Below, piece after piece: positions 17,639 to 27,328 of a DNA stretch of 64,000 nt. Position 1 is the first letter of the stretch, and each line of letters opens with the position of its first letter. The notes beneath the pieces were generated by a model. That model saw only the letters and a program-made list of their open reading frames with translations, did not search any database and was not told the origin of the DNA. The translations under genes and the position numbers were made by a program. Source of the DNA: Dyella silvae (GTDB lineage Bacteria; Pseudomonadota; Gammaproteobacteria; Xanthomonadales; Rhodanobacteraceae); assembly GCF_026421305.1 (NCBI RefSeq), contig NZ_JAPJBQ010000005.1, positions 1 through 64,000 on the forward strand. The letters run 5' to 3'.

Positions 17639-20221
17639 ATGCGGATGGACAAACTCACGTCGCGCTTCCAGCAAGCGCTGGCCGATGCGCAATCGCTCGC
17701 GGTCGGACGCGACAACAACATGCTTGAACCTGTGCACGTCATGGCGGCACTACTTGACCAGCAGGGTGGCTCGACAGCGCCTTTGCTGACCCAGGCACAA
17801 GTCAACGTGCCCGCGCTGCGTCAGCGCGTGAACGAACAACTCGAGCGCCTGCCGCGCGTCAGCGGGCAGGAAGGCAACGTGCACGCCGGCAACGAGCTGA
17901 CGCGTCTGCTCAACCTTACCGACAAGCTCGCGCAGCAGCGCGGCGACCAGTTCATCGCCAGCGAACTGTTCGTGCTGGCGGCGCTGGAAGACAAGGGTGA
18001 GCTGGGCGCAGCACTGAAAGCGGCCGGTGCCACCAAGGCCCATCTCGAAGCGGCTATCGACAAATTGCGTGGCGGCGAGAAGGTGCAAAGCGAGAACGCC
18101 GAAGACCAGCGGCAGGCGTTGGAGAAGTACTGCATTGACCTGACCGCACGGGCCGAGAGCGGCAAGCTTGACCCAGTGATTGGCCGCGACGAAGAAATTC
18201 GCCGCACCATCCAGGTGCTGCAGCGTCGTACCAAAAACAACCCCGTGCTGATCGGCGAGCCTGGCGTTGGCAAGACGGCCATCGTCGAAGGTCTGGCCCA
18301 ACGCATCATCAAGGGCGAGGTGCCGGAAGGCCTGCGCGACCGCCGTGTGCTCGCGCTGGACATGGGTGCGCTGATTGCCGGTGCGAAGTTCCGTGGCGAA
18401 TTCGAAGAGCGCCTGAAGGCGGTGCTCAACGATCTGTCCAAGAACGAAGGCCAGATCATCCTGTTTATCGACGAGCTGCACACCATGGTTGGCGCCGGCA
18501 AAGCCGACGGCGCCATGGATGCCGGCAACATGCTCAAGCCCGCGCTGGCGCGCGGCGAACTGCATTGCATCGGTGCCACCACGCTGGACGAGTACCGCAA
18601 GTACATCGAAAAGGATGCTGCGCTGGAGCGCCGTTTCCAGAAGGTCTACGTGGGTGAACCCAGTGTGGAGGACACCATTGCGATCCTGCGCGGGCTCAAG
18701 GAGCGCTACGCGGTGCATCACGGCGTGGAAATCACCGACCCGGCCATTGTGGCCGCGGCCACGCTGTCCAATCGCTACATCCCGGATCGCCAGTTGCCGG
18801 ACAAGGCGATCGATCTGATGGATGAAGCCGCTTCGCGCATTCGCATGGAGATCGACTCCAAGCCGGAAGAGCTCGATCGCCTGGAACGCCGTCTGATCCA
18901 GCTGAAAATCCAGCGCGAAATGCTGAAGAAGGAGACTGACGAGGCGTCCAAAAAACGCCTGGCCGATATCGATGCGGACATCCAGAAGCTGGAGCGTGAG
19001 TTCTCCGATCTCAACGAGATCTGGAAGTCCGAAAAGGCCGCGCTGCAAGGCGCGACCAAGGTAAAGGAGCAGATCGAGGCGGCCCGTGTGGAACTGGAAA
19101 CCGCACAGCGGCACCAGGACTACGCCAAGATGAGCGAGATCCAGTACGGCAAGCTGCCGGAACTGGAGAAACAGCTCGCCGCGGCGCAGGCCGCCGAAAA
19201 GCAGGACTTCAAGCTGGTGCAGGATCGCGTGACCGAGGAGGAAATCGCCGAGGTGGTGTCGCGTTGGACGGGCATTCCCGTCAACAAGATGCTGGAAGGC
19301 GAGCGCGACAAGCTGCTTCACATGGAAGATGCGCTGCACAAGCGCGTGGTCGGTCAGGACGAAGCGGTGCGTGCGGTATCCGACGCGATTCGTCGCGCGC
19401 GTGCAGGCCTGTCCGATCCCAATCGCCCCAATGGCTCATTCCTGTTCCTTGGCCCGACCGGCGTGGGCAAGACGGAACTGTGCAAGGCGCTCGCCGAATT
19501 CATGTTCGATACCCAGGACGCGATGGTGCGTATCGACATGAGTGAGTTCATGGAGAAGCATTCCGTGAGCCGCCTGATCGGCGCGCCTCCGGGCTACGTG
19601 GGTTACGAAGAAGGTGGTTACCTCACTGAGGCGGTGCGTCGCCGTCCGTACAGCGTGATTCTGCTGGACGAAGTGGAAAAGGCGCACCCGGATGTGTTCA
19701 ACATCCTGCTGCAGGTGCTGGATGACGGCCGCCTCACTGACGGTCAGGGCCGCACGGTGGATTTCCGCAACACCGTCATCGTGATGACCTCGAACCTTGG
19801 CTCGCAGATGATCCAGGAGCATGCGGGCGACAGCGAAGCCGATTACATGCAGATGAAGGCTGCCGTGCTTGGCGTAGTGCAAGCTCATTTCCGTCCGGAA
19901 TTCATCAACCGCCTGGACGAGCTGGTGGTGTTCCGTCCGCTGGAGAAGAAGCAGATCCGCAAGATTGCATTGATCCAGCTGACATATCTGGAGAAGCGTC
20001 TGGCGGAGCGAGAGTTGCGTATGGAGATCAGCGATAAGGCGCTGGATCTGCTAGGTAACGTGGGTTTCGATCCGGTGTACGGCGCGCGGCCGCTCAAGCG
20101 GGCGATCCAGCAGCAGCTGGAGAATCCGTTGGCGAGGGAAATTCTGGAAGGGAAGTTCCAGGCGGGAGCCACCATTGTGGTGGATGCGGCGCAGGGGCAT
20201 CTGACGTTTCACAAGCAGTGA
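17639..20221 (+). CDS. clpB: Protein disaggregase ClpB
   Basis: This 860-residue cytoplasmic AAA+ disaggregase works with DnaK to resolubilise aggregated proteins after heat stress. Domains in order: N domain (1-145), AAA-1 with Walker [10 protein letters not shown] and Walker [11 protein letters not shown], the M-domain coiled coil (about 410-525, rich in Glu, Lys and Arg), and AAA-2 with [10 protein letters not shown] and [13 protein letters not shown]. The C-terminus is also family-like. Three ATGs lie close together; ATG 17639 ([11 protein letters not shown]) is eight bases after GAGGGG and matches the family start, whereas ATG 17633 is only two bases away from it. Confidence 0.96.
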   Translation: MRMDKLTSRFQQALADAQSLAVGRDNNMLEPVHVMAALLDQQGGSTAPLLTQAQVNVPALRQRVNEQLERLPRVSGQEGNVHAGNELTRLLNLTDKLAQQRGDQFIASELFVLAALEDKGELGAALKAAGATKAHLEAAIDKLRGGEKVQSENAEDQRQALEKYCIDLTARAESGKLDPVIGRDEEIRRTIQVLQRRTKNNPVLIGEPGVGKTAIVEGLAQRIIKGEVPEGLRDRRVLALDMGALIAGAKFRGEFEERLKAVLNDLSKNEGQIILFIDELHTMVGAGKADGAMDAGNMLKPALARGELHCIGATTLDEYRKYIEKDAALERRFQKVYVGEPSVEDTIAILRGLKERYAVHHGVEITDPAIVAAATLSNRYIPDRQLPDKAIDLMDEAASRIRMEIDSKPEELDRLERRLIQLKIQREMLKKETDEASKKRLADIDADIQKLEREFSDLNEIWKSEKAALQGATKVKEQIEAARVELETAQRHQDYAKMSEIQYGKLPELEKQLAAAQAAEKQDFKLVQDRVTEEEIAEVVSRWTGIPVNKMLEGERDKLLHMEDALHKRVVGQDEAVRAVSDAIRRARAGLSDPNRPNGSFLFLGPTGVGKTELCKALAEFMFDTQDAMVRIDMSEFMEKHSVSRLIGAPPGYVGYEEGGYLTEAVRRRPYSVILLDEVEKAHPDVFNILLQVLDDGRLTDGQGRTVDFRNTVIVMTSNLGSQMIQEHAGDSEADYMQMKAAVLGVVQAHFRPEFINRLDELVVFRPLEKKQIRKIALIQLTYLEKRLAERELRMEISDKALDLLGNVGFDPVYGARPLKRAIQQQLENPLAREILEGKFQAGATIVVDAAQGHLTFHKQ

Positions 20222-20255
20222 CGCCGCGACGCTGAAGTTTGATTAGTTGGGAGAG

Positions 20256-20293
20256 GCGCCCGTTCTGCTATCGCAGGGCGGGCGTTTTCTTTT
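20256..20293 (+). terminator. Terminator of clpB
   Basis: An imperfect GC-rich stem (CGCCCGTTCTGC/GCAGGGCGGGCG) with a short loop is followed by TTTTCTTTT. It starts 35 bases after the clpB stop. Confidence 0.85.
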
Positions 20294-20332
20294 GATGTGT
20301 GCTGACGCTTGCTACGCAGCGCTTTCGCTTTT

Positions 20333-20392
20333 GGCTCCCTCTCCCCTCCGGGGAGAGGGTTGGGGTGAGGGGCGGGTGCTCGCGGTAGCGTT
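20333..20392. repeat. Isolated GC-rich hairpin module
   Basis: CTCTCCCCTCCGGGGAGAG followed by the GGTTGGGGTGAGG tail and GTGCTCGCG is the same module that ends each large repeat. Here it stands alone. It lies between the clpB terminator and the B12 riboswitch. Confidence 0.8.
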
Positions 20393-20654
20393 TATTTCCC
20401 TCACCGTCATCCCTGCGAAGGCAGGAAGCGCTTCACAACAGCCGAAGGCTGGTCATCCAGTGCCTTCGCTCTTTGCTTCTGGCCTGGAGCGCTGCATGCT
20501 TTTTTCTCCCTCTCGCCTCCGGGAGCTGGCTGTGGTGAGGTGCAGGGTTGAAGTCAGTCGGCATCACCTCATTCGCACCAAACGCATCCTGCTTGCCCCA
20601 AGTCACTTCCGCCACCACCCCGTCTGTTACCATGCCCCCGCCTGAGGTGACCGC
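20393..20654. other. Intergenic stretch with degenerate repeat remnants
   Basis: No credible gene is seen. Bases around 20406-20432 and 20450-20462 (GTCATCCCTGCGAAGGCAGG and CATCCAGTGCCTTCG) resemble a common proteobacterial intergenic repeat with a GCGAAGGC core. Another partial GC-rich hairpin copy lies near 20505-20535. The btuB promoter must lie towards the right end, but no clear -35/-10 pair stands out. Confidence 0.5.
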
Positions 20655-20852
20655 CGGCTCGTGCCGGTGGTTGAAACGGGAATCCGGTGCGGCGCGCCTG
20701 CGCTTATTCCGGAGCTGCCCCCGCAACGGTAGGCGAACCGCGATCCCCTGATCGCCGGAACGACATCAAGCCACTGTGCCACGTGCATGGGAAGGCGTTG
20801 TTCCGCAGAACATGACGTTCTGGTTCGCGAGCCCGGAGACCGGCCTCGAGGT
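20655..20852 (+). promoter_or_regulatory. Cobalamin (B12) riboswitch
   Basis: The classic conserved blocks appear in order: GGTGGTTGAAACGGGAA (from 20667), GCCCCCGCAACGGT (20717-20730), GCCACTG (20770-20776), TGGGAAGGCG (20788-20797) and the B12 box AGCCCGGAGACCGGCCT (20830-20846). It sits about 125 bases upstream of btuB and should repress uptake and cob genes when adenosylcobalamin is abundant. A short stem CCGCGC/GCGCGG (20943-20948/20955-20960) just before the ribosome-binding site could be part of the expression platform, but that is inference. Confidence 0.95.
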
Positions 20853-20975
20853 ACGACCAGACAGGCGGTGGGCCATGTCATGGATGCCGTGCCTCCCGTG
20901 CGGCCGCCACGTCTCCTTCCGCCTGCCTTTTACCCATGCAATCCGCGCGGGCAGGCGCGGTTGAGGAGCATTGCT

Positions 20976-22823
20976 TTGGCCATTAGTAATTCCTTGGTCC
21001 GTCGTTCCGTGTTGGCGACGGCGTTGTTCTCTGTGTTCTCTCCGGCATTCGCCGATGGCGCTACCGACCTGGACAGCGTGGTAGTCACCGCCACGCGTAC
21101 GGCGCAGACGCAGGACCAGACACTTTCCGCCGTCACCGTGATTGATCGCGCCGATATCGAGCGGCTGCAGCCAGCCTCGCTGGCCGATTTGTTGCGTGGT
21201 ACGCCCGGCATGGCTATTGCCAACAATGGCGGCCCGGGCAAGGCGACCAGCGCGTTCTTGCGCGGTACGGAAGCCGATCACGTGCTGGTGTTGATCGACG
21301 GCATCAAGATCGGTTCGGCCACACTTGGCCAGGCGTCGTTGCAGGATATTCCGGTCGAGCAGATCGAGCGTATCGAGATCGTGCGCGGCCCGTTCTCGAG
21401 TCTTTATGGATCGGAAGCGATTGGCGGCGTGATTCAGATCTTCACCCGGCGTCCCGAAGGCGCTTTCGTGCCCAGTTTTAGCCTGGGTGTGGGCAGTTAC
21501 CGCGACCTTGCCGGCTCGGCGGGCCTGGCCGGGAAGATGGGTGACGGCTGGTATTCGCTGGAGGCATCGCATGATCAGACGCATGGCATCAATGCCTGCC
21601 GCGTAGGCGCGGAGGAAGTTGGCGCGGCATGCTTCGCCGATCAGCCCGACAAGGATGGCTACCGCAACACCGCACTGACCTTGCAGGGTGGCTATCGCTT
21701 CAGCGAGCAGTGGGATGCGGATGCGCGCGCGTTCCGCAGTGAGAGTCATAACTGGTACGACGGCAATTATTCCGACTCCGCACAGAACGCGACGCAGGTC
21801 GTGGGTGGCCGCTTGCATTACCGTCCGAGCAAAGACCTCACCTTCACCCTGAGCCTGGGTAGCAGCGGTGATTTCAGCAAGGACTATCTGCAGGGCGTGT
21901 ACAAGGACCGCTTTGACACGCACCGCGATGTGGGCTCGCTGCAGGCGGATATCGGCCTCGGCGGCGGCCTGCTCAGCACCGGCTTCGACTGGATGCGCGA
22001 CGACGTGGACAGCACGACGGCCTATGCCGTGGACAGCCGCATCAATCGCGGCCTGTTCGTGCAGTGGCAACAGACCTTCGGCCGCCAGTCGCTGCAGGCG
22101 AGTGCACGCCGCGACGACAACAGCCAGTTCGGCGGCAAGAACACCGGCAGCTTGCTGTGGGGCTGGGATTTCACCCAGAGCCTGCGCTTGACGGCGAGCT
22201 ATGGCACCGCGTTCAAAGCGCCGACCTTCAACGAGCTGTACTACCCGTACTACGGCAATCCCAACCTGCAGCCGGAAAAGTCACAGAACCTCGAACTGGG
22301 GCTGCGTGGCTCGTATGGCTGGGGTTACTGGTCGCTCAATGCGTTCCGCAACAAGGTGACCAACCTGATCACTTACGACGCCGCCATCGGTGCGCCGGGT
22401 AACGTCGAAGACGCGCGCATCCGTGGCGCAGAGGCGGTGGTGAGCGGGCACGTGGCGAGCTGGTTGGTGACGGGTACGGCGACCTGGCTGGACCCGCGCG
22501 ATGAGTCGGATGTCTATCACGGCAACCTGTTGCCGCGACGCGCGCGAGAGATGGCGCGTGTGGACGTGGACCGCACGTTCGGCGACTTCAGCGTGGGCGG
22601 CAGCTGGTTTGTGTCGGGCCGCCGCTATGACGACCTCGCCAACCGCCATCCGTTGGGCGGCTATGCCATCACCGACCTGCGTGTGGCCTATGCGCTCACG
22701 CGTGACCTGAAGGTGCAGCTGGCGCTCAATAACGCCTTCGGCAAGAACTACGAAACGGCCTGGTACTACAACCAGCCCGGCCGCAACTACATGCTGACGC
22801 TGCGTTACCAGCCGGCGCAATGA
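20976..22823 (+). CDS. btuB: TonB-dependent vitamin B12 receptor BtuB
   Basis: This 615-residue outer-membrane receptor imports corrinoids using TonB energy. A signal peptide ends VFSPAFA, the TonB box is DSVVVTATR, and the plug domain has LRGTEADHVLVLIDGIKIGS and RGPFSSLYGSEAIGGVIQI. A 22-strand barrel follows, ending in YMLTLRYQPAQ. The start is most likely TTG 20976, because it has GAGGAG seven bases upstream and gives a proper signal peptide. The longer frame from 20787 runs back into the riboswitch and cannot be coding there. It leads the cobalamin locus. Confidence 0.93.
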   Translation: MAISNSLVRRSVLATALFSVFSPAFADGATDLDSVVVTATRTAQTQDQTLSAVTVIDRADIERLQPASLADLLRGTPGMAIANNGGPGKATSAFLRGTEADHVLVLIDGIKIGSATLGQASLQDIPVEQIERIEIVRGPFSSLYGSEAIGGVIQIFTRRPEGAFVPSFSLGVGSYRDLAGSAGLAGKMGDGWYSLEASHDQTHGINACRVGAEEVGAACFADQPDKDGYRNTALTLQGGYRFSEQWDADARAFRSESHNWYDGNYSDSAQNATQVVGGRLHYRPSKDLTFTLSLGSSGDFSKDYLQGVYKDRFDTHRDVGSLQADIGLGGGLLSTGFDWMRDDVDSTTAYAVDSRINRGLFVQWQQTFGRQSLQASARRDDNSQFGGKNTGSLLWGWDFTQSLRLTASYGTAFKAPTFNELYYPYYGNPNLQPEKSQNLELGLRGSYGWGYWSLNAFRNKVTNLITYDAAIGAPGNVEDARIRGAEAVVSGHVASWLVTGTATWLDPRDESDVYHGNLLPRRAREMARVDVDRTFGDFSVGGSWFVSGRRYDDLANRHPLGGYAITDLRVAYALTRDLKVQLALNNAFGKNYETAWYYNQPGRNYMLTLRYQPAQ

Positions 22824-22892
22824 ACGAGGGCGACGGACCGGCTGTGCCGGTCCGCCGCTGTCATGTGTACGCAGAAACACAGGAGTCGTATC

Positions 22893-23474
22893 GTGAAAAC
22901 ACTGTCTGGTCCCCGTTTTGCTCTGATGTGGCTGGTGCTTGCGCTGGTGATGGTCGCCACGCGCTTCAAACACTTTGGCGACATGTTGCATCTGCCTGAC
23001 GCCTCGATGGCGGTGTTCTTCCTTGGCGGCCTCTATGTGCGCAGGCATGTGGCGTTTGTGGTGATGGTGCTGTTGGCCGTGGCCATGGACTGGGTATCCA
23101 TTCGGTATGCCGGTGTGAGCGACTTCTGTGTGACGGCCGCCTATGCCTTTCTTCCGCTCGCCTATGCCGTGCTGTGGTACGCCGGGCGCTGGTATGCGCC
23201 GCGCATGACGCCGCACGCGGTCTCCCAGCTCGGGGCGTTTGGCGTGGCGTTGCTGGCCGCCATGGTGTCGTTTGCCATCTCCAACGGCTCGTTCTACTGG
23301 CTGGGTGGCCGTTACGCGCAGCCGCATATGGCCGAGTACCTGATGCGGTTGTGGCAGTGGGGGCCGTTGTTCGTGCGCACCACGATGGGCTATGTCGCCG
23401 TGGCGTTGGTCGCGCACGCACTATGCCTTCGTGTGGCGGCACTTTCCTTTGCAGCCCCTCATAAGGAGGCCTGA
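22893..23474 (+). CDS. btuM: Putative cobalamin transporter BtuM
   Basis: This 193-residue inner-membrane protein has about six hydrophobic segments. Its place between btuB and cobO, behind a B12 riboswitch, points to corrinoid transport. It resembles the solitary ECF S-component-like family BtuM, whose Thiobacillus denitrificans member uses a cysteine near residue 80 as cobalt ligand and for decyanation (recalled from the literature). Here Cys79 lies in GVSDFCVTAAYAF at the matching position. GTG 22893 has AGGAG seven bases upstream. No BtuC, BtuD or BtuF gene is in the window, so BtuM may be the inner-membrane step. The assignment is by context and the cysteine, not by alignment. Confidence 0.75.
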   Translation: MKTLSGPRFALMWLVLALVMVATRFKHFGDMLHLPDASMAVFFLGGLYVRRHVAFVVMVLLAVAMDWVSIRYAGVSDFCVTAAYAFLPLAYAVLWYAGRWYAPRMTPHAVSQLGAFGVALLAAMVSFAISNGSFYWLGGRYAQPHMAEYLMRLWQWGPLFVRTTMGYVAVALVAHALCLRVAALSFAAPHKEA

Positions 23475-23476
23475 AC

Positions 23477-24103
23477 ATGAGTGATTCGCCGGAACGTCCG
23501 ACGCTGAGTCCGGAGGAGCGTCACCGCGAGCGCATGCAGCGCAAGAAGGAGTTGGTGGACCGCAAGATCGCCCGCGCCACCATCGAACGCGGCGTGCTTG
23601 TGGTGAATACCGGCAACGGCAAGGGCAAGAGCTCTTCCGGGTTTGGCATGCTGGCCCGATCCCTGGGGCATGGCTTCCATTGCGGCGTGGTGCAATTCAT
23701 CAAAGGCAGTTTTTCCACCGGTGAGGAAGCGTTTTTTCGCCGCTTTCCCGATGACGTGGACTATCACGTGATGGGCGAGGGCTATACCTGGGAAACGCAG
23801 GATCGTGAGCGCGACATCCTCGCCGCGCAGGCTGCGTGGAAGGTGGCGGCTGGCATGCTTTCAGAGGCACATTACGATCTCGTGCTGCTGGATGAACTCA
23901 ACATCGCGTTGGTGAAGGGCTATGTGGATGTGGCCGAGGTGTGCGACGCGCTGCGCAGCCGACCTCCAGCCCAACATGTGGTGATCACCGGACGCGGTGC
24001 ACCGGATGCGTTGGTAGAACTGGCGGATACGGTCACCGAGATGCGTGTGGTGAAACATGCGTTTCAGGCAGGGATTCGCGCCCAGAAAGGTATCGAGCTG
24101 TAA
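23477..24103 (+). CDS. cobO: Corrinoid adenosyltransferase
   Basis: This 208-residue enzyme transfers the adenosyl group of ATP to cob(I)alamin or earlier corrinoids (CobO/CobA/BtuR family). The P-loop is VVNTGNGKGKSSSGFGML. Other family motifs are VVQFIKGSFSTGEE, YDLVLLDELNIALVKGY and VVITGRGAPDALVELADTVTEM. The gene starts two bases after the btuM stop with AGGAGG seven bases upstream, so btuM and cobO are coupled. Confidence 0.95.
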   Translation: MSDSPERPTLSPEERHRERMQRKKELVDRKIARATIERGVLVVNTGNGKGKSSSGFGMLARSLGHGFHCGVVQFIKGSFSTGEEAFFRRFPDDVDYHVMGEGYTWETQDRERDILAAQAAWKVAAGMLSEAHYDLVLLDELNIALVKGYVDVAEVCDALRSRPPAQHVVITGRGAPDALVELADTVTEMRVVKHAFQAGIRAQKGIEL

Positions 24104-24115
24104 GCGGAGAAGGCC

Positions 24116-25411
24116 ATGTCGACCCACGCGCAATGTCCGGCGTTACTCATTTCGGCGCCTGCCTCGGGGCAGGGCAAGACCTCGGTAACGGCCGCACTGG
24201 CCCGCTGGCATGCGCGCGCGGGCAGACGCGTGCGGGTATTCAAGACCGGGCCGGATTTTCTCGATCCGATGGTGCTTGAACGGGCCAGTGGCGCACCGGT
24301 CTATCAGCTCGATCTGTGGATGAATGGCGAGGCGGATGTTCGCGCCCGCCTCTATCAGGCGGCGCTCGAGGCGGATCTGATTCTGATCGAAGGCGTCATG
24401 GGCTTGTTTGATGGCGGCTTGTCCAGCGCAGACCTTGCGCAGCGCTTTGGCCTGCCGGTGCTGGCGGTCATCGATGGCTCGGCCATGGCGCAGACCTTTG
24501 GTGCGCTTGCGCTGGGTCTGGCCCGCTATCGCGAAGGCCTGAGCGTCTATGGCGTTGCTGCCAATCGCGTAGGCAGCGCGTATCACGCGCAGTTGCTGGC
24601 GGAGAGTCTGCCGCCCGATCTGCACTGGCTCGGCGCGTTGCCGCGCGACGCTGCGCTGGCGCTGCCAGAGCGCCATCTTGGCCTTGTCGCTGCGAGCGAA
24701 CTGCACGATATCGACGCGCGACTGGATGCCCTGGCGGATGCATGGGCCACGCACGCGTCAGCCGCATTGCCGCCCCCGGTGAGTTTTCCCGCCGCGCCAA
24801 TGGCTACAGTGCCGGCACGTCTTCGCGATTGCCGCATCGCCGTTGCCCGCGATGCGGCATTTTGCTTCCTTTACCCGGCCAATCTCGATGTGCTGCAACA
24901 AGCCGGTGCCGAATTGCGCTTTTTCTCGCCTGTGGCCGGTGATGCACTGCCGGATTGCGACGCGGTGTGGTTGCCTGGTGGTTACCCAGAGCTTCACGCG
25001 GCAGCGCTGTCCGCCAACGCCGGATTGCGCGAGGCCTTGCATGCGCATGTCGACGCGGGTCGTCCGTTACTCGCCGAGTGTGGCGGCATGCTTTACGCAC
25101 TCGAGTCGTTGACCGATCGCGAGGGCGCATCGCATGCCATGGCCGGCTTGCTTCGCGGCAAGGCAGCCATGCAGACCCGCCTGGGGGGGCTGGGCATGCA
25201 ATCGGTGGTGTTGCCTGAGGGCGAAATGCGTGGGCATACGTTCCACTACGCCCATGCCGATATCGATGAGGTGCCGCTCGTCCTGGCTGCCAACCCTGAT
25301 GGGGGCCCCAGCCGCGAGGGGGTGTATCGCCGAAGACGCATGACGGCGAGTTTCATGCACACCTATTTTCCTTCCAACCCGGAAGCCGCTGTCGATCTGT
25401 TCTTGGCATGA
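24116..25411 (+). CDS. cobB: Cobyrinate a,c-diamide synthase
   Basis: This 431-residue enzyme uses glutamine and ATP to amidate the a and c side chains of (hydrogeno)cobyrinic acid. The N-terminal dethiobiotin-synthetase-like domain has the P-loop [13 protein letters not shown] and [12 protein letters not shown], and the region [17 protein letters not shown]. The C-terminal class I glutaminase has its nucleophile Cys in [15 protein letters not shown] and a His in [11 protein letters not shown]. Its stop shares ATGA with the next start. Its presence without ring-making genes nearby is notable. Confidence 0.95.
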   Translation: MSTHAQCPALLISAPASGQGKTSVTAALARWHARAGRRVRVFKTGPDFLDPMVLERASGAPVYQLDLWMNGEADVRARLYQAALEADLILIEGVMGLFDGGLSSADLAQRFGLPVLAVIDGSAMAQTFGALALGLARYREGLSVYGVAANRVGSAYHAQLLAESLPPDLHWLGALPRDAALALPERHLGLVAASELHDIDARLDALADAWATHASAALPPPVSFPAAPMATVPARLRDCRIAVARDAAFCFLYPANLDVLQQAGAELRFFSPVAGDALPDCDAVWLPGGYPELHAAALSANAGLREALHAHVDAGRPLLAECGGMLYALESLTDREGASHAMAGLLRGKAAMQTRLGGLGMQSVVLPEGEMRGHTFHYAHADIDEVPLVLAANPDGGPSREGVYRRRRMTASFMHTYFPSNPEAAVDLFLA

Positions 25412-26337
25412 AAACGGCTCTCGCCATGGTGCTGGCAGTGCTGCTCGATGCGTTGCTCGGGGAGCCCAGGCGGCATCACCCGCTGGTGTGGTTTGGACGT
25501 CTGGCAAGCTTCATCGAATCGCGCTTCTACGGTGATCGGCGGATGGCCGGTATAGGGTCATGGTGCCTTGCCGTGGTGCCGGCGGTTGGCATCACATGGT
25601 TGACGGTCGCGGTTTCAGGCAAGGCGTTGCCATGGCTCGCGTTCGCAATCGAAGTGGCCGTGCTCTATCTCACCGTCGGTCTTCGCAGTCTGGGTGAACA
25701 CGCGTTGCCGGTGGCACGGGCACTTGAACTTGGTGACATCGCCACGGCGCGTCATGCCGTAGGGCGTATGGTCAGTCGTGATACCCAGGACCTGGATGCG
25801 CAGCGCGTTGCCGCTGCTGCCAGCGAATCGGTACTGGAGAACGGCAACGATGCCGTGTTCGGCGCATTGTTCTGGTTTGCCGTGTTGGGCGCCCCGGGCG
25901 CCGTGTTGTATCGGCTGGCGAATACGCTCGATGCCATGTGGGGATATCGCACGGCACGCTATGAACGATTTGGCTGGGCTGCGGCACGCATCGATGACGG
26001 GCTGAATCTGTTGCCCGCCCGGCTCACCGCCTTCAGCTATCTGCTGTTTGGCGATGCAAGGAACGCGTGGCGTTGCTGGCGCACGCAGGCGGCCCAGTGG
26101 GACAGCCCGAATGCAGGTCCGGTGATGGCAGCGGGCGCGGGCGCGCTCGGTGTGAGGCTGGGTGGGCCGGCGCCGTACGACGGTGTGTGGGAACCGCGTC
26201 CATCGTTGGGTGATGGCGAACCGCCGGGCGCCTCAACCATCCGGAATGCCTTGCGGCTGGTGCAGCGTGGCGTCGTGGCGTGGCTGGTCATCGCGATGTT
26301 GCTGGCCGTGCTTTGGGCAGGAGGTCATCGTGCTTGA
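25408..26337 (+). CDS. cobD: Adenosylcobinamide-phosphate synthase (CbiB/CobD)
   Basis: This 309-residue membrane enzyme attaches aminopropanol phosphate to adenosylcobyric acid. Family features are the N-terminal [22 protein letters not shown], the [22 protein letters not shown] block and [14 protein letters not shown], followed by [21 protein letters not shown]. About five hydrophobic segments are present. It overlaps cobB by four bases and the next gene by eight. It is named cobD in the Pseudomonas scheme and cbiB in Salmonella. Confidence 0.94.
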   Translation: MKTALAMVLAVLLDALLGEPRRHHPLVWFGRLASFIESRFYGDRRMAGIGSWCLAVVPAVGITWLTVAVSGKALPWLAFAIEVAVLYLTVGLRSLGEHALPVARALELGDIATARHAVGRMVSRDTQDLDAQRVAAAASESVLENGNDAVFGALFWFAVLGAPGAVLYRLANTLDAMWGYRTARYERFGWAAARIDDGLNLLPARLTAFSYLLFGDARNAWRCWRTQAAQWDSPNAGPVMAAGAGALGVRLGGPAPYDGVWEPRPSLGDGEPPGASTIRNALRLVQRGVVAWLVIAMLLAVLWAGGHRA

Positions 26338-27328
26338 GCATGGCGGCCGTCTTCTGCGTGCAGCGCGCACCTATGGCATAGCACCTGCCGACTGGCTGGA
26401 TCTGTCCACCGGCATCAGTCCGTGGGCGTGGCCCGTGCCACCCGTGCCAACATCTGCGTGGATGCGTTTGCCAGAGGACGACGACGGTCTGGCCGATGCC
26501 GCATGCCGCTATTACGGCGCGCCTTGCATGCTTCCGGTGGCGGGTTCGCAGGCAGCGATTCAGGCCTTGCCGTGGCTGCGACCTTCGTCGCGCGTGGGCG
26601 TGATAGCGCCCGGGTACGCCGAGCATGTACAGGCATGGCGCCGGGCCGGACATGATGTGACGTGCGCTCCAGCGTCTGTGCTGCTGAAGCAATGGGATCG
26701 TTTCGATGTGATCGTATTGATTCACCCCAATAATCCAGGTGGTGACCGGTTCGATCGGGCGCTGTTGCTCGATGCGCATGCGCAGCTGGCGAATCGCGGT
26801 GGCTGGCTCGTAGTGGACGAGGCCTTCATGGATGCCACGCCGGACGATAGTTTGTGCGCGGAGACGTGGCGCGATGGATTGATCGTGTTGCGTTCCACCG
26901 GCAAGTTTTTCGGATTGGCCGGGGCTCGGGCTGGCTTCGTTGCGGCGCACACCCGCTTGCTTGACGCCTTGCGAGAACAGCTGGGGCCATGGACGCTGAG
27001 CGGACCGACACGCCATGTGGTGCAGCGAGCGCTGAGCGATGATGGCTGGCATGTGCAGGCGCGTGCATGGTTGCATGGCTGCAGCGATCGCCTTGCGCAT
27101 ACGCTGGTCCGGCACGGTTTGACGCCGACGGCGGGCTGCGCCTTCTTTCAATGGTGGCGCGATGACCGCGCTGAAAGCGTGCATCGCACGCTGGCCCGGC
27201 AGGGCATTCTCACCCGCCTGTTTGATGAGCCGCGCAGCCTTCGCTTTGGCCTGCCCGGCGATGACGCGGCGTTTCAAACACTCGAGCAGGCATTGCAGCG
27301 CCTTGATGTGGAGAGGGTGGATCCATGA
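26330..27328 (+). CDS. cobC: Threonine-phosphate decarboxylase (aminopropanol-phosphate supply)
   Basis: This 332-residue PLP-dependent class I/II aminotransferase-fold enzyme makes aminopropanol phosphate from threonine phosphate for the preceding synthase. The PLP Lys lies in [16 protein letters not shown], and other motifs are [18 protein letters not shown] and the C-terminal [13 protein letters not shown] 26330 is chosen because it has AGGAGG five bases upstream and begins [16 protein letters not shown]. The start overlaps the previous stop. The symbol follows the Pseudomonas scheme; it is CobD in Salmonella. Confidence 0.9.
   Translation: MLEHGGRLLRAARTYGIAPADWLDLSTGISPWAWPVPPVPTSAWMRLPEDDDGLADAACRYYGAPCMLPVAGSQAAIQALPWLRPSSRVGVIAPGYAEHVQAWRRAGHDVTCAPASVLLKQWDRFDVIVLIHPNNPGGDRFDRALLLDAHAQLANRGGWLVVDEAFMDATPDDSLCAETWRDGLIVLRSTGKFFGLAGARAGFVAAHTRLLDALREQLGPWTLSGPTRHVVQRALSDDGWHVQARAWLHGCSDRLAHTLVRHGLTPTAGCAFFQWWRDDRAESVHRTLARQGILTRLFDEPRSLRFGLPGDDAAFQTLEQALQRLDVERVDP

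Noticed and set aside
17750-19339. Minus-strand frame of 529 residues over clpB
   Set aside because: It is antisense to the conserved AAA+ domains of clpB and lacks motifs.
20787-20975. 5' extension of the btuB frame
   Set aside because: It lies in the B12 riboswitch and leader, whose conserved RNA blocks are intact; the TTG 20976 start explains the protein.
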